In this document: positions 51,086 through 59,852 of the stretch, piece by piece
How positions within the stretch are numbered: position 1 is the stretch's first letter
How the letters are laid out: each line of letters begins with the position of its first letter
Source: an uncultured Sphingopyxis sp.
Lineage (GTDB): Bacteria > Pseudomonadota > Alphaproteobacteria > Sphingomonadales > Sphingomonadaceae
Direction of reading: 5' to 3'
Assembly: GCF_900078365.1 (NCBI RefSeq)
Contig: NZ_LT598653.1
Location: forward strand, 3,667,501-3,731,500
Length of the DNA stretch: 64,000 nt
Notes under the pieces: generated by a model
Told to the model about the DNA's origin: nothing
What the model saw: only the letters and a program-made list of their open reading frames with translations
Databases searched by the model: none
Translations under genes and position numbers: made by a program

Positions 51086-52109
51086 GGTCGCCGAACTCGA
51101 CAACGCGCCCGCGATGCCGGCGATCGAAGGATCGGCCGCCGCCGCGATCCTGCTGATGCTGCTCGATGAAAGCGAGGCCGCGACGATCCTGAAGCAGCTC
51201 GATCCCGACGAAGTGCGCCAGCTCGCGAAGGCGATGTTCGACACCGCCAACGCCAGCGAGCAGCAGATCGGGCAGGCGCTCGACCGCTTCGTGACGCGCA
51301 GCCGCGACGTCAGCGCGCTCGCGATCGGCGCCGACACGCGCATCCGCACCGTGATCAACGAGGCGGTGGGCAATGTCCGCGCCGACAATATCCTCGCCGC
51401 CGTCGCGCCGCAGCGCAGCGCCGCCTCGCTCGAAATGCTGCGCTGGATGGACGTCGATGCGATCAGCGGCCTGCTCGCGAGCGAGCATCCGCAGGTCGGC
51501 GCGCTGATCCTGTCGGTGCTCGTCCCCGACGTCGCCGCGCGCGCGATCGAAACGCTCGACGAACTGCTGCAGGCCGATCTGGTGCTGCGCGCCGCGATGC
51601 TCACCTCGGTCCCCGCCGCGGCGATCGAGGACCTCGAATCGGTGCTCGCGAGCGCCAATGTCGACGGCCAGCGCGTCGCCAAGCAGACGATCGGCGGCCC
51701 GAGCGACGTCGCCAAGATCATGAAGAAGATGCCCAAGCAGCTCAGCGAGCGCACGATCCGCGCGCTCAAGAAGCACGACCGCATCCTCGCCCAAACGATC
51801 GAGGAAGAGATGTTCATCTTCGAAAATCTACGCGACCTCGACAAGAAGAGCCTCAGCAGCGTGCTGCGCTCGGTCGACGCCGCGCAGCTCGCGATCGCGC
51901 TCAAGGGCGCCGATGCGGATATGGTCGATATGTGCCTCGCCACCATGTCGCAGCGCGCCGCCGAAACGATCCGCGACGAGATGGACGAGATGACGATGGT
52001 CAAGCGCGCCGACGTCGACGACGCGCAGAAGAGCGTGATGCAGATCGTGCGCCAGATGGCGGCGGCCGGCGAGATCATGATCGCGGGCGGAAGCGACGAT
52101 TATGTCTGA
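51078..52109 (+). CDS. fliG: Flagellar motor switch protein FliG
   Basis: A 343-residue switch protein, torque-generating partner of the stator. The N-terminal domain starts AILLMLLDESEAATILKQL. The middle domain contains EHPQVGALILSVLVP, resembling the EHPQxxA motif. The C-terminal armadillo has FIFENLRDLDKKSLSSVLR with the charged residues that meet MotA, ending in SDDYV. It overlaps fliF and fliH by 8 bp each. Confidence 0.96.
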   Translation: MPEVAELDNAPAMPAIEGSAAAAILLMLLDESEAATILKQLDPDEVRQLAKAMFDTANASEQQIGQALDRFVTRSRDVSALAIGADTRIRTVINEAVGNVRADNILAAVAPQRSAASLEMLRWMDVDAISGLLASEHPQVGALILSVLVPDVAARAIETLDELLQADLVLRAAMLTSVPAAAIEDLESVLASANVDGQRVAKQTIGGPSDVAKIMKKMPKQLSERTIRALKKHDRILAQTIEEEMFIFENLRDLDKKSLSSVLRSVDAAQLAIALKGADADMVDMCLATMSQRAAETIRDEMDEMTMVKRADVDDAQKSVMQIVRQMAAAGEIMIAGGSDDYV

Positions 52110-52701
52110 TCGCGCCGCCGAAACGGGCTTCGCCCCCGTTGCCCTCACCGACGCGATGACGCGAAACGGCGGCTTTCGCCCGCTGTCCTTCGCGCCCGCA
52201 ATCCCGGACGCGCCCGCGGAGCCCGAAAGCCCGGGCGAAATCGACCTCGAGGATCCCTTCGCGCTCGGGCTCGCCGAAGGCCAGCGCCTCGCCGAAGCCG
52301 CCTTCGTCGCCGAGCGCCACCAGCTGCTCGCGCTGCTCGCCGGCGCCGAGGCGTTGCAGGACGAGCCGAGCGAGGAACTGGCGCAGCTGATCGCCGCGAC
52401 CGTCGAACGCCTCGTCCGCCAGATCGTCGCCACCGCGCCGATCGACGCCGAATGGCTGCAGGCGCAGGTCGAGACCGCCGCGGCGATGATCGCCGACGCC
52501 GACAAGGCACGCACGCTCTGGGTCCATCCCGACGATGCCGCCCTGCTCGCCGACGCGCCGCTGGCGATGGCGATCGAAAGCGATCCGGCGATGATGCGCG
52601 GCACCGTGCGCATCGAAACCTCCACCGGCTGGATCGAGCATGGCCGCGCGGTCTATCTCGAGGAACTGCGCGCCGCGCTCGGCGAAAGCGAAGCCGCATG
52701 A
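52102..52701 (+). CDS. fliH: Flagellar assembly protein FliH
   Basis: A 199-residue negative regulator/stator of the FliI ATPase. The N-terminus is variable and acidic (PAEPESPGEIDLEDPFALG). The C-terminal half has the FliH/YscL features LIAATVERLVRQIV, VHPDDAALL and GTVRIETSTGWIEHG. Overlaps on both sides (fliG by 8 bp, fliI by ATGA) place it in the export ATPase block. Confidence 0.92.
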   Translation: MSDRAAETGFAPVALTDAMTRNGGFRPLSFAPAIPDAPAEPESPGEIDLEDPFALGLAEGQRLAEAAFVAERHQLLALLAGAEALQDEPSEELAQLIAATVERLVRQIVATAPIDAEWLQAQVETAAAMIADADKARTLWVHPDDAALLADAPLAMAIESDPAMMRGTVRIETSTGWIEHGRAVYLEELRAALGESEAA

Positions 52702-54029
52702 CGCGCCGCCTCGCCCTTTCGGCGCAGCAATTGCTCGACCCCGTCGACCTGGCGCACGCCAGCCCGCGCCGTATCGGCACGCTCGTCTCGCACGAGGGGA
52801 TCATGCTCGAAGTGTCGGGTTTCCCGATGCCGCTCGGCAGCAATGTCCGCATCCGGTCGGCCGACAATGATTATGTCTATGGCGAAGTGGTCGGCTTTCG
52901 CGGCCACCGCAGCCTCGTCCTCCCGTTCGACGCGGGCAAGCCGCTCGTCACCGGCGCGCCGGTCGAGCCGCACGGCGCGTCGAGCATGGTCCCGGTCGGC
53001 AAGGCGCTGCTCGGCCGCATCATGGACGCGCAGGGTAACCCGCTCGACGGCCGCCCGGCGATCAAATCGCAATTCCAGTGGCCGCTTGCGGGCCGCAAGG
53101 TCAATCCGCTGCGCCGCGGCCGCGTCACCCGCGCGCTCAACATGGGCGTGCGCGCGATCAACGGCCTGCTCACCGTCGGCGAAGGCCAGCGCGTCGCGAT
53201 CATCGCGGGCTCGGGCGTCGGCAAGTCGGTGCTGATGGGCCAGATGATCGCGGGCACCGAATGCGACGTCATCGTCGTCGGGCTGATCGGCGAGCGCAGC
53301 CGCGAGGTCAGCGACTTCGTCGAGACAAAGCTGCCCCCCGAGGTGCGCAAGAAATCGGTCGTCGTCGCGGTCCCCGCCGACCATCCGCCGCTGCTGCGCC
53401 TGCGCGCCGCGATGCGCGCGACCGCGATCGCCGAGGCCTTTCGTGCCGAGGGCAAGAAGGTGCTGCTCCTCATCGACAGCCTGACCCGCGTCGCGCATGC
53501 GCAGCGCGAGATCGGCCTGACGCTCGGCGAACCGCCGACGATGAAGGGCTATCCGCCGTCGGTCTTCGCGCTCATCCCCTCGCTGTGCGAGCGCGCCGGC
53601 ATCGACCGCGAAACCGGCGGCTCGGTCACCGCGCTCTATACGGTGCTCGCCGATGGCGGCGACATCGACGACCCCGTCGTCGATTCCGCGCGCGCGATCG
53701 TCGACGGCCATATCATCCTGTCGCGCGCGCTCGCCGAACAGGGCGTCTATCCCGCGATCGACGTCGCGCGATCGCTGTCGCGCACGATGGTCGATTCGGT
53801 CGACCCCGAACATGCCGCCGCCGCCGCGCGCTTCCGCCAGCTCTGGTCGCTCTATGAAGAGAATCGCGACCTGATGCTGATGGGCGCTTACGTCGCCGGT
53901 GCCGATCCGGTGCTCGACACCGCGATCGCCCGCCACGCCGACCAGCTCGCCTATGTTTCCCAGCCTGCCAAAGCGCAGGTCGATTTCGACATTTCCCGCC
54001 AAGCCCTGATCGAAGGATATTCCGCATGA
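52698..54029 (+). CDS. fliI: Flagellum-specific export ATPase FliI
   Basis: A 443-residue F1-beta-like ATPase energising type III export. Walker A is IIAGSGVGKSVLMGQ at about residue 170, Walker B KVLLLIDSLTR, and LGEPPTMKGYPPSVFALIP is the family signature. GAYVAGADPVLDTAI marks the C-terminal domain. I use the ATG at 52698 because it overlaps the fliH stop and gives the usual N-terminus; the frame is open further upstream inside fliH but unconserved. Confidence 0.97.
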   Translation: MTRRLALSAQQLLDPVDLAHASPRRIGTLVSHEGIMLEVSGFPMPLGSNVRIRSADNDYVYGEVVGFRGHRSLVLPFDAGKPLVTGAPVEPHGASSMVPVGKALLGRIMDAQGNPLDGRPAIKSQFQWPLAGRKVNPLRRGRVTRALNMGVRAINGLLTVGEGQRVAIIAGSGVGKSVLMGQMIAGTECDVIVVGLIGERSREVSDFVETKLPPEVRKKSVVVAVPADHPPLLRLRAAMRATAIAEAFRAEGKKVLLLIDSLTRVAHAQREIGLTLGEPPTMKGYPPSVFALIPSLCERAGIDRETGGSVTALYTVLADGGDIDDPVVDSARAIVDGHIILSRALAEQGVYPAIDVARSLSRTMVDSVDPEHAAAAARFRQLWSLYEENRDLMLMGAYVAGADPVLDTAIARHADQLAYVSQPAKAQVDFDISRQALIEGYSA

Positions 54030-54472
54030 ACGCCCGCACCGCACGCCGCAAACGCATCATCCGCGTGCGCTCCGTCGAACATCAGATGGCGGAGGCCAAT
54101 CTGGCGCGCGCCAATGGCGAGCTGGCGAATCTGGTCGAACTCGCCAAGCGGCTCGAAACGCTGCGCGTCGACCTCGCGATGGCGAAAGGTGCGGTCGCCG
54201 GCCGCGCGCTCAACACGATCGGCGAGCTCGCGATGCGGCTCGACATCGCGCAGGAAAGCCTGACCGCGCCGCTGAGCAATGCGAGCCAGCGCCGCGACGA
54301 GATGGGTGCGCGCGCGCAGAGCGCGATGGTTCGGGAAGAATCGGCGGTGCGCCTCTATGAGCGCAGCCGCAAGTCGGCCGAGGCCGAGCAGGAGCGGCGC
54401 GACGACGCCAACCGTCCGCACCGCCCGCGGACGGGCATGCGCCTGCGCCTGATCGAAGGCGGCGCGGCATGA
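54026..54472 (+). CDS. fliJ: Flagellar export chaperone FliJ
   Basis: A 148-residue, highly charged coiled-coil protein by position FliJ, the central stalk of the FliI ring. There are heptad-like helices from RVRSVEHQMAEANLARANGE to ERSRKSAEAEQERRDDANR. FliJ proteins are poorly conserved, so identity rests on place (between fliI and fliK), size and predicted antiparallel helices. ATGA overlaps occur at both ends. Confidence 0.82.
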   Translation: MNARTARRKRIIRVRSVEHQMAEANLARANGELANLVELAKRLETLRVDLAMAKGAVAGRALNTIGELAMRLDIAQESLTAPLSNASQRRDEMGARAQSAMVREESAVRLYERSRKSAEAEQERRDDANRPHRPRTGMRLRLIEGGAA

Positions 54473-55632
54473 TGAGCGCCCCCGCCCTTCCCCAGCCGCA
54501 GGGCGCGATGCCCGCGGGTTTCGCGACTTTTCTCGCCAATATCGGCCAGCTTCCCGATGGCGGCAGCGAAAACTCCGGTTTCGACCAGCTGCTCGCCGCG
54601 GCGCCCGTTGCGGCGGCTCCGGCGACCAGCGCGGCCGCAACGATCAAGTTCGACCCCGCGCCGGGGGCCGATGCCGTGGTTCCGCAAATCGACACGCCGC
54701 CGCTCGAGGACAGCGTGAGGGTCGAAGCGCCGGTCGTCAAAACCGAGCCGGCCGAAGCCGACGCCGCCGCGCTGGCCGCGACCCTGCTGGTCGCGCTGGG
54801 CGGCGGCGCCCCCGGTTCGGCAACCGCGTCCGGCAAGCCGGTATCGATCGAAGCCGAAGCGGACGCCGCCCCCGATACGGCGGAAATGGGAGATGCCGTC
54901 CCCAACGCCGCTCCGGCAACCGATCCGGCCGCGATCGTGGCCGCAGCCTTTCCGACCGCCGCGAAGCCCGCCAGGCCGGTCGAGGCGTCGCAGGTTCGGG
55001 CCGAGACCGATGCACCGGCAACGCCCGTCGTTCCGCGCCCGCGCGATCCAGCGACGCCGATGCCGGTCCTGACCGGCGCCGAAGCCCCAGCCGCCAAGCC
55101 CGTCGACGCCGCGCCGTCGATGACGATCCTCTTCGCTCAGCCCGCCGCTCCGGGTGCGACCGTCGCGGCCGTCGCCACCGCACCGGTCCAGCTCGCCGAG
55201 CGCGTGCTCGACATGGACAGCGACGGCGCGTGGATCGATCAGCTCGCGCGCGACATCGCCGCGACCAGGTCGGACAGCGGCGACATCAGCTTTCGCCTGA
55301 TGCCGCGTCATCTGGGCCGGCTCGACGTCGCGATGCAAATGGGGGACGAGGGCGTCGCGCTGAAGATGGACACGCACCATGAAGCGACCGCGACGATCGT
55401 CACCGCCGCGCAGGGCCGTCTCGTCGAAGAACTGCGCCAGCAGGGCGTCCGCGTCGCCGGCGCCGAAGTGACCTGCACCCCGGGCGAGACCGGACGTCAA
55501 TCGCAAGGCCAGGGCCGCGGAACCGCGCCCGATCCCGCGCACCTCATCGAAACCGCCACCCAGCGCGCCGAGCCGCGCCCAGAAACCGATAGCGAAGGCC
55601 GCGCCGCCGACCGCCGCGGCCGCTTCGCCTGA
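54469..55632 (+). CDS. fliK: Flagellar hook-length control protein FliK
   Basis: A 387-residue protein with a long Ala/Pro-rich disordered N-terminal ruler (about 1-235). A compact C-terminal Flg_hook domain contains WIDQLARDIAATRSDSGDIS, FRLMPRHLGRLDVAMQMG and ARGRLVEELR-like AQGRLVEELRQQGVRVAGAE. The C-terminal tail is polar. Secreted during hook assembly, it switches export specificity through FlhB, which is also in this operon. Confidence 0.88.
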   Translation: MMSAPALPQPQGAMPAGFATFLANIGQLPDGGSENSGFDQLLAAAPVAAAPATSAAATIKFDPAPGADAVVPQIDTPPLEDSVRVEAPVVKTEPAEADAAALAATLLVALGGGAPGSATASGKPVSIEAEADAAPDTAEMGDAVPNAAPATDPAAIVAAAFPTAAKPARPVEASQVRAETDAPATPVVPRPRDPATPMPVLTGAEAPAAKPVDAAPSMTILFAQPAAPGATVAAVATAPVQLAERVLDMDSDGAWIDQLARDIAATRSDSGDISFRLMPRHLGRLDVAMQMGDEGVALKMDTHHEATATIVTAAQGRLVEELRQQGVRVAGAEVTCTPGETGRQSQGQGRGTAPDPAHLIETATQRAEPRPETDSEGRAADRRGRFA

Positions 55633-55647
55633 TCAGAAAGGTCCATC

Positions 55648-56250
55648 ATGGCTAAGGACAATGTCGAAGGCGCCCCCAAGAAAAAGGGCAAGGTCAAGAA
55701 GCTGCTTTTGATCGGGGTTGCCGCGATCGCGCTGATCGGCGCGGGCGCGGGCGCGGGCATCTATTTCGGCGCGCTTTCGGCGCATGAAGCGAAGCCCGAG
55801 GATCATTATCCCAAGCTCGTCGTGCGCAGCAAGGACGGCGCCGAACCCGTCGCCGAAGACGACAAGGAAGCGCCGCTCAAGGTCGGCACCGTGTCGGTGC
55901 CGAACGACAGGTTCAAGGTCGACCCCCGCAAATATGAGGTCACCTATTATCCGATGGCCGAAAGCTTCACGACGAACCTCGCCGACGGATCGGGCTTCCT
56001 TCAGATCGGGATCAGCCTTTCGACCTTCTACGACGGCAAGGTTATCAATAATATCAAACGGCAGGCGGTGCCGATCCGCTCGGTCGTGCTTATGGTGCTC
56101 GCCGAACAGGATCCGGCTCTGCTCTCCACATCGCAGGGGAAACAGCGGCTTCAACGTCAGTTGACGACCGCGATCAACGATGTGCTGCGCGAAAAGGAAG
56201 GTTTCGGGGGTATCGACAATGTCTATTTCACGAGTCTGGTGATCCAGTGA
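55648..56250 (+). CDS. fliL: Flagellar basal body protein FliL
   Basis: A 200-residue stator-associated protein. The cytoplasmic Lys-rich N-terminus is followed by one transmembrane helix (LLLIGVAAIALIGAGAGAGI) and a periplasmic FliL domain with YYPMAESFTTNLADGSGFLQ, GISLSTFYDGKVINNIKR and a C-terminal REKEGFGGIDNVYFTSLVIQ. A ribosome site AGAAAGG precedes the ATG. It ends with a GTGA overlap to fliM. Confidence 0.93.
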   Translation: MAKDNVEGAPKKKGKVKKLLLIGVAAIALIGAGAGAGIYFGALSAHEAKPEDHYPKLVVRSKDGAEPVAEDDKEAPLKVGTVSVPNDRFKVDPRKYEVTYYPMAESFTTNLADGSGFLQIGISLSTFYDGKVINNIKRQAVPIRSVVLMVLAEQDPALLSTSQGKQRLQRQLTTAINDVLREKEGFGGIDNVYFTSLVIQ

Positions 56251-57197
56251 CCACCGGCACGAAAACGGTCAAAGCCGTGAAGGCCCCAAGGGCTTCTCCG
56301 CCCGCTCCGGCGGCTGCGCCCGCGGACGGCAAGGAGTCGCTGCTGCTGCGCAAGGCGGCGGATAGCTATGCCTTTCCCGCGCTCGAGGGCGTCGCGAACC
56401 AGTTCGCGCGGTCTTTGCGCGACCTCATCCGCGCGCTCGGCGCGCCGGCGATCCAGATCGAACGTGCCGGTGCCGAACAGATGAGCTTTGCCGAGTGGAG
56501 CGCGGCGGCCGCCCCCGCGATCTTCTGGCGCTATCACGCGGCGCCGCTCAAGGGACCCGTGCTGCTCGCCGGATCGCGCGCGCTGCTGCTCCAGCTCGTC
56601 GACATCTTCTATGGCGGTCGCGGTCAGCTCGCCGCCGAGCGCGAAGAGCTGACCGACGCCGAGGATCGCTTCGCGGCGCGGCTCGGCCGCGACATCGCCA
56701 TGCAGCTCGCCGCCGCCTGGCGCGGCAAGCTGGCGCTTGAACCCGAACTCGACTGCGTCACCGCCGATCCGGCGAAGCTCGCCGCGGTGCGCGCCGACGA
56801 CGAATTGTTCGTCCAGCGCTTCACGCTGCGCGGCGCGCCCTTCGACGGGCGGACGATCATGTGCGCTTACCCGGTCGCCGCGCTGCGCGGCATCGCAGGC
56901 GACGAGCTGCTTCCCGACACGCCGGCGCATGGCGGCGGCGATCCCGCCTGGTCGGGCGCGCTCGACAAGGCGCTGCGCGACGTGCGCCTGCCCGTCCGCT
57001 CGGTGCTCGCGCGCCCCGAAATCAGCCTCGTCAAGCTGCTCGCGCTCGAGGTCGGCGACATCATCCCGCTTTCCATGCCGCGCCATGTGCCGGTGACCGT
57101 CGCCGGGCGCAGCTTCGCGTTCGGCAGCATCGGCGAGGCCAATGGCAACGCCGCGATCATGATCGACCATATCGAAAAAGGACCGGACAATGACTGA
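56247..57197 (+). CDS. fliM: Flagellar motor switch protein FliM (no recognisable CheY-docking peptide)
   Basis: A 316-residue C-ring protein. The middle CheC-like domain has RALLLQLVDIFYGGRGQ, DAEDRFAARLGRDIAMQLAAAW. The C-terminal SpoA/surface-presentation domain is VRSVLARPEISLVKLLALEVG and GDIIPLSMP. The N-terminal 40 residues are Lys/Ala/Pro-rich and do not contain the LSQxEIDxLL-type peptide that normally binds CheY-P. The GTG start overlaps the fliL stop, and no upstream start would add the peptide. Function in the switch is secure, while the mode of CheY input is uncertain. Confidence 0.92.
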   Translation: MTTGTKTVKAVKAPRASPPAPAAAPADGKESLLLRKAADSYAFPALEGVANQFARSLRDLIRALGAPAIQIERAGAEQMSFAEWSAAAAPAIFWRYHAAPLKGPVLLAGSRALLLQLVDIFYGGRGQLAAEREELTDAEDRFAARLGRDIAMQLAAAWRGKLALEPELDCVTADPAKLAAVRADDELFVQRFTLRGAPFDGRTIMCAYPVAALRGIAGDELLPDTPAHGGGDPAWSGALDKALRDVRLPVRSVLARPEISLVKLLALEVGDIIPLSMPRHVPVTVAGRSFAFGSIGEANGNAAIMIDHIEKGPDND

Positions 57198-57525
57198 CAT
57201 CGCCGAAGCCCCCAAGGCCGCGCGCGCCGACCGGCGCGACAAGAGCATCGCCGCCGCGCCCAATTTCGACCTGCTCGCCGGCGTCTCGCTGCGCGTGTCG
57301 GTCGAGGTCGGATCGACCTCGATGACGCTTTCCGAACTGCTCGCCTTGGGCGAAGGCAGCGTGATCGAGCTCGACCGCGCCGCGACCGACCTGCTCGACA
57401 TCTATGCCAACGGCACCCTCATCGCGAAGGGCGAAATCGTCAGCGTCGACGGCCGCTATGGCATCCAGGTCGCCGAAGTCGTCGCCCCGGCGCGCGGGCT
57501 CGAAGGTTTCGAACGGAGAGCCTGA
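57190..57525 (+). CDS. fliN: Flagellar motor switch protein FliN
   Basis: A 111-residue SpoA-domain protein of the C-ring. Typical segments are FDLLAGVSLRVSVEVGSTSM, LSELLALGEGSVIELDRAAT, DLLDIYANGTLIAKGEIVSV and the C-terminal YGIQVAEVVAP. It overlaps fliM by 8 bp and its TGA shares a base with the fliO ATG. Confidence 0.95.
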   Translation: MTDIAEAPKAARADRRDKSIAAAPNFDLLAGVSLRVSVEVGSTSMTLSELLALGEGSVIELDRAATDLLDIYANGTLIAKGEIVSVDGRYGIQVAEVVAPARGLEGFERRA

Positions 57526-57803
57526 TGTTCGAATATATCCTCCGTTTGCTCATCCTGCTGCCGATCGTCGGCGGCATGGCGTGGGGCAGCCTGTGGCTGT
57601 GGAAGCGCGTCCAGATGGGCGTGCCGCTCGTCGGCGGCGCGACCAAGGCGCGCGCGGTCGAGATGGTCGACGTGCTGCCGCTCGGCCCGGGGTCGAAGCT
57701 CGCGGTCGTCGAATTCGCGGGGCAGCGCGTGCTGATCGCGGTGTCGCGCAACGGCATCACGCGCCTCGCCGACGACGCCCAGGGGGATTTCCATGTCGAC
57801 TAG
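57525..57803 (+). CDS. fliO: Flagellar biosynthesis protein FliO
   Basis: A 92-residue membrane protein: one N-terminal helix (ILRLLILLPIVGGMAWGSLWLW) and a cytoplasmic FliO domain with VEMVDVLPLGPGSKLAVVEF and RVLIAVSRNGITRLAD. It assists assembly of the FliP ring. Its 3' end overlaps the fliP start. Confidence 0.9.
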   Translation: MFEYILRLLILLPIVGGMAWGSLWLWKRVQMGVPLVGGATKARAVEMVDVLPLGPGSKLAVVEFAGQRVLIAVSRNGITRLADDAQGDFHVD

Positions 57804-58683
57804 CATGAAATCCGCGATCGCCTCCAAACCCGTTTGTGCTGAGCTTGTCGAAGCACCGTTCTTTGGTTCGACGTTGAAAGGAAGAACGGCCCTTCGACAA
57901 GCTCAGGGCGAACGGGGTGTTTTGGGCGTACGCTGGTTGCGCCTCGCTGCGACCTTAGGAAGCCTCGCGCTGTTGGCCTCCACCTCTCCCGCGTTCGCAC
58001 AGGCGGCCGACGGCCTAAGCCGCGCGGTGAACGAAATCGGCGGCGACGGCCGGCCCCTGAGCCTGTCGCTCCAGATCCTCGTCCTGATGAGCCTGTTGAC
58101 GGTGCTGCCGTCGCTGCTCCTGATGATGACGAGCTTCACGCGGATCATCATCGTGCTGTCGATCCTGCGCCACGCGCTCGGGCTGCAACAGACGCCGCCG
58201 AATCAGGTGCTCGTCGGCCTCAGCCTCTTCCTCTCGCTGTTCGTGATGGCGCCGGTGATCAGCGAAGTGAACCGCGTCGCGATCACCCCTTATGGTCAGG
58301 AACAGATCGACATCGGCGAGGCGGTGTCGCGCTCGGGCGATGCGCTGCACGGCTTCATGATGAAGCAGACGCGCAAGACCGACCTGATGATGTTCGCCAA
58401 GATCGCCAAGGCGCCGAGCTATGCGAGCCCCAAGGATGTCCCCTTTTCGATCCTGCTCCCCGCCTTCGTCACCAGCGAACTCAAGACCGCGTTCCAGATC
58501 GGCTTCCTCATCTTCCTGCCCTTCCTCGTCATCGACCTGATCGTCGCATCGGCGCTGATGTCGCTGGGTATGATGATGTTGTCGCCGACGATCATCTCGA
58601 TGCCCTTCAAATTGCTGCTTTTCGTCCTCGTCGACGGCTGGGCGCTGACGATGGGCTCGCTCGCTTCTTCTTTCGTGGGTTAG
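57793..58683 (+). CDS. fliP: Flagellar export-gate protein FliP with in-frame repeat insertion
   Basis: A 296-residue export-gate subunit. The conserved part has a cleavable signal (LRLAATLGSLALLASTSPAFA), then SLSLQILVLMSLLTVLPSLL, MTSFTRIIIVLSILRHALGL and TPPNQVLVGLSLFLSLFVM. The ATG at 57793 has AGGGGGA upstream. Between it and the signal core lie about 30 codons that are an in-frame inverted repeat (57829-57917), giving residues KPVCAELVEAP and TALRQAQGERGV. The frame and the rest of the protein are intact. Whether this enlarged n-region still allows export is the open question. Confidence 0.95.
   Translation: MSTSMKSAIASKPVCAELVEAPFFGSTLKGRTALRQAQGERGVLGVRWLRLAATLGSLALLASTSPAFAQAADGLSRAVNEIGGDGRPLSLSLQILVLMSLLTVLPSLLLMMTSFTRIIIVLSILRHALGLQQTPPNQVLVGLSLFLSLFVMAPVISEVNRVAITPYGQEQIDIGEAVSRSGDALHGFMMKQTRKTDLMMFAKIAKAPSYASPKDVPFSILLPAFVTSELKTAFQIGFLIFLPFLVIDLIVASALMSLGMMMLSPTIISMPFKLLLFVLVDGWALTMGSLASSFVG
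57829..57917. repeat. Inverted repeat inside the fliP coding region
   Basis: CCCGTTTGTGCTGAGCTTGT at the left pairs with a right arm ACAAGCTCAGGGCGAACGGG; the inner CGTTCTTT/AAGAACG also pairs. Length is about 90 bp, a multiple of three, and all codons are open. This is a repeat of the type usually found between genes in sphingomonads. Confidence 0.85.
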
Positions 58684-58687
58684 CGCG

Positions 58688-58957
58688 ATGGAAGCCGATT
58701 ATTTCATCGGAGTCGCGCAGCAGTCGCTGTGGATCCTCGCCCTCGCCTCGGCGCCGCTGCTGCTGCCCGTGCTCGTCATCGGCGTGCTGCTCGGCATGGT
58801 GCAGGCGGCGACGTCGATCAACGAACAGACCTTGACCTTCGTGCCCAAGCTCATCGTCGCGGCGATCTGTCTCGCGATCTTCGGCGGCAGCATCCTGGTG
58901 CTGCTCACCGATTTCACGCGCGAGCTGTTCGCGCAGATCCCGGCGCTGGTGCGGTGA
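58688..58957 (+). CDS. fliQ: Flagellar export-gate protein FliQ
   Basis: An 89-residue two-helix export-gate protein. It begins MEADYFIGVAQQSLWILAL and contains GVLLGMVQAATSINEQTLTFVPKL, the FliQ signature. It follows fliP by 4 bp. A 78-bp inverted repeat separates it from fliR. Confidence 0.95.
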   Translation: MEADYFIGVAQQSLWILALASAPLLLPVLVIGVLLGMVQAATSINEQTLTFVPKLIVAAICLAIFGGSILVLLTDFTRELFAQIPALVR

Positions 58958-58980
58958 CGACCCGCCGCCACTCATTGCGT

Positions 58981-59058
58981 CGTCATCCCGGCGAAGGCCG
59001 GGATCTCGCCGGTGCGTCAGCCCGCGAGGGTGAGATCCCGGCCTTCGCCGGGATGACG
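58981..59058. repeat. 78-bp inverted repeat, CGTCATCCCGG family, within the fli operon
   Basis: Same ends and length as 11833-11910 and 31306-31383. It lies between fliQ and fliR, so it does not mark an operon end here unless fliR has its own promoter. Confidence 0.9.
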
Positions 59059-59069
59059 AGCGGGGTGAG

Positions 59070-59849
59070 ATGAACCCCGCCGACATCCCGAATATCGAGG
59101 CGATGCTCCAGCTGTGGATGCTGGGGATGATCCGCCCCGGCGCCGCCTTCATCGCCGCGCCGGTGTTCGGCGCCGCGAATGTGCCGGTGCAGCTCCGGCT
59201 CGTGATCGCGCTCGCGGTCGGGGTGCCCGCGGTCGCGGCGTCGGGTATGGCGCTGCCGCCCGAGGGCATCGTGTCGGTTCCGGGCTTCTTCTTCATCGTC
59301 GGCGAGGCCGTGATCGGGCTCGCGATCGGCTTCGTGCTCCAGATGGGGCTCGCCGCGGCGCTGCTCGCGGGCGAGGTGATCAGCAACGCGATGGGCCTCG
59401 GCTTCGCATCGATGGTCGATCCGCTGAGCGGCGCGTCGAGTTCGGCGATCGGGCAGTTCCTGTCGATGATGGCGACCGCGCTCTTTCTCGCCGCCGACGG
59501 TCATCTCGTGCTGATCGACATCATCGTCGGCAGCTATGACGCGCTCCCGCCCGGCAACGCCTTCCCCTCGTGGGACGCGATCGGCGGCCTCATTCGCTTC
59601 GGCAGCCTGATGTTCGCGGCGGGGCTGACGATCGCGATGCCGGTCGGCTTCGTGCTCATTCTCGTCCAGATCATCATGGGCGTGATCGGCCGCTCAGCAC
59701 CGGCGCTCAACCTGTTCGCGGTCGGCATCCCCGCGACCCTGCTCGCCGGGATCATATTGCTCGGCGTCGCGACCCCCGCGATGGCCGAGGCGGTCGCGCG
59801 CATCCTCTCCGACGCGCTCGACGCCGCGCGCATGGTCGCGGGGGTCTGA
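59070..59849 (+). CDS. fliR: Flagellar export-gate protein FliR
   Basis: A 259-residue membrane protein with about six helices. It contains GMIRPGAAFIAAPVFGAANV, ALAVGVPAV, GEAVIGLAIGFVLQMGLAAALLAGEVIS and MGLGFASMVDP, the family hallmark. The ATG at 59070 follows GGGGTGAG within 8 bp of the repeat end. It lies 3 bp upstream of flhB. Confidence 0.95.
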   Translation: MNPADIPNIEAMLQLWMLGMIRPGAAFIAAPVFGAANVPVQLRLVIALAVGVPAVAASGMALPPEGIVSVPGFFFIVGEAVIGLAIGFVLQMGLAAALLAGEVISNAMGLGFASMVDPLSGASSSAIGQFLSMMATALFLAADGHLVLIDIIVGSYDALPPGNAFPSWDAIGGLIRFGSLMFAAGLTIAMPVGFVLILVQIIMGVIGRSAPALNLFAVGIPATLLAGIILLGVATPAMAEAVARILSDALDAARMVAGV

Positions 59850-59852
59850 GCC

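Noticed and set aside
48926..52078. A 1,050-codon minus-strand open frame opposite fliE-fliF-fliG.
   Set aside because: It is fully antisense to conserved flagellar genes. The composition is Ser/Arg/Ala-rich without domains.
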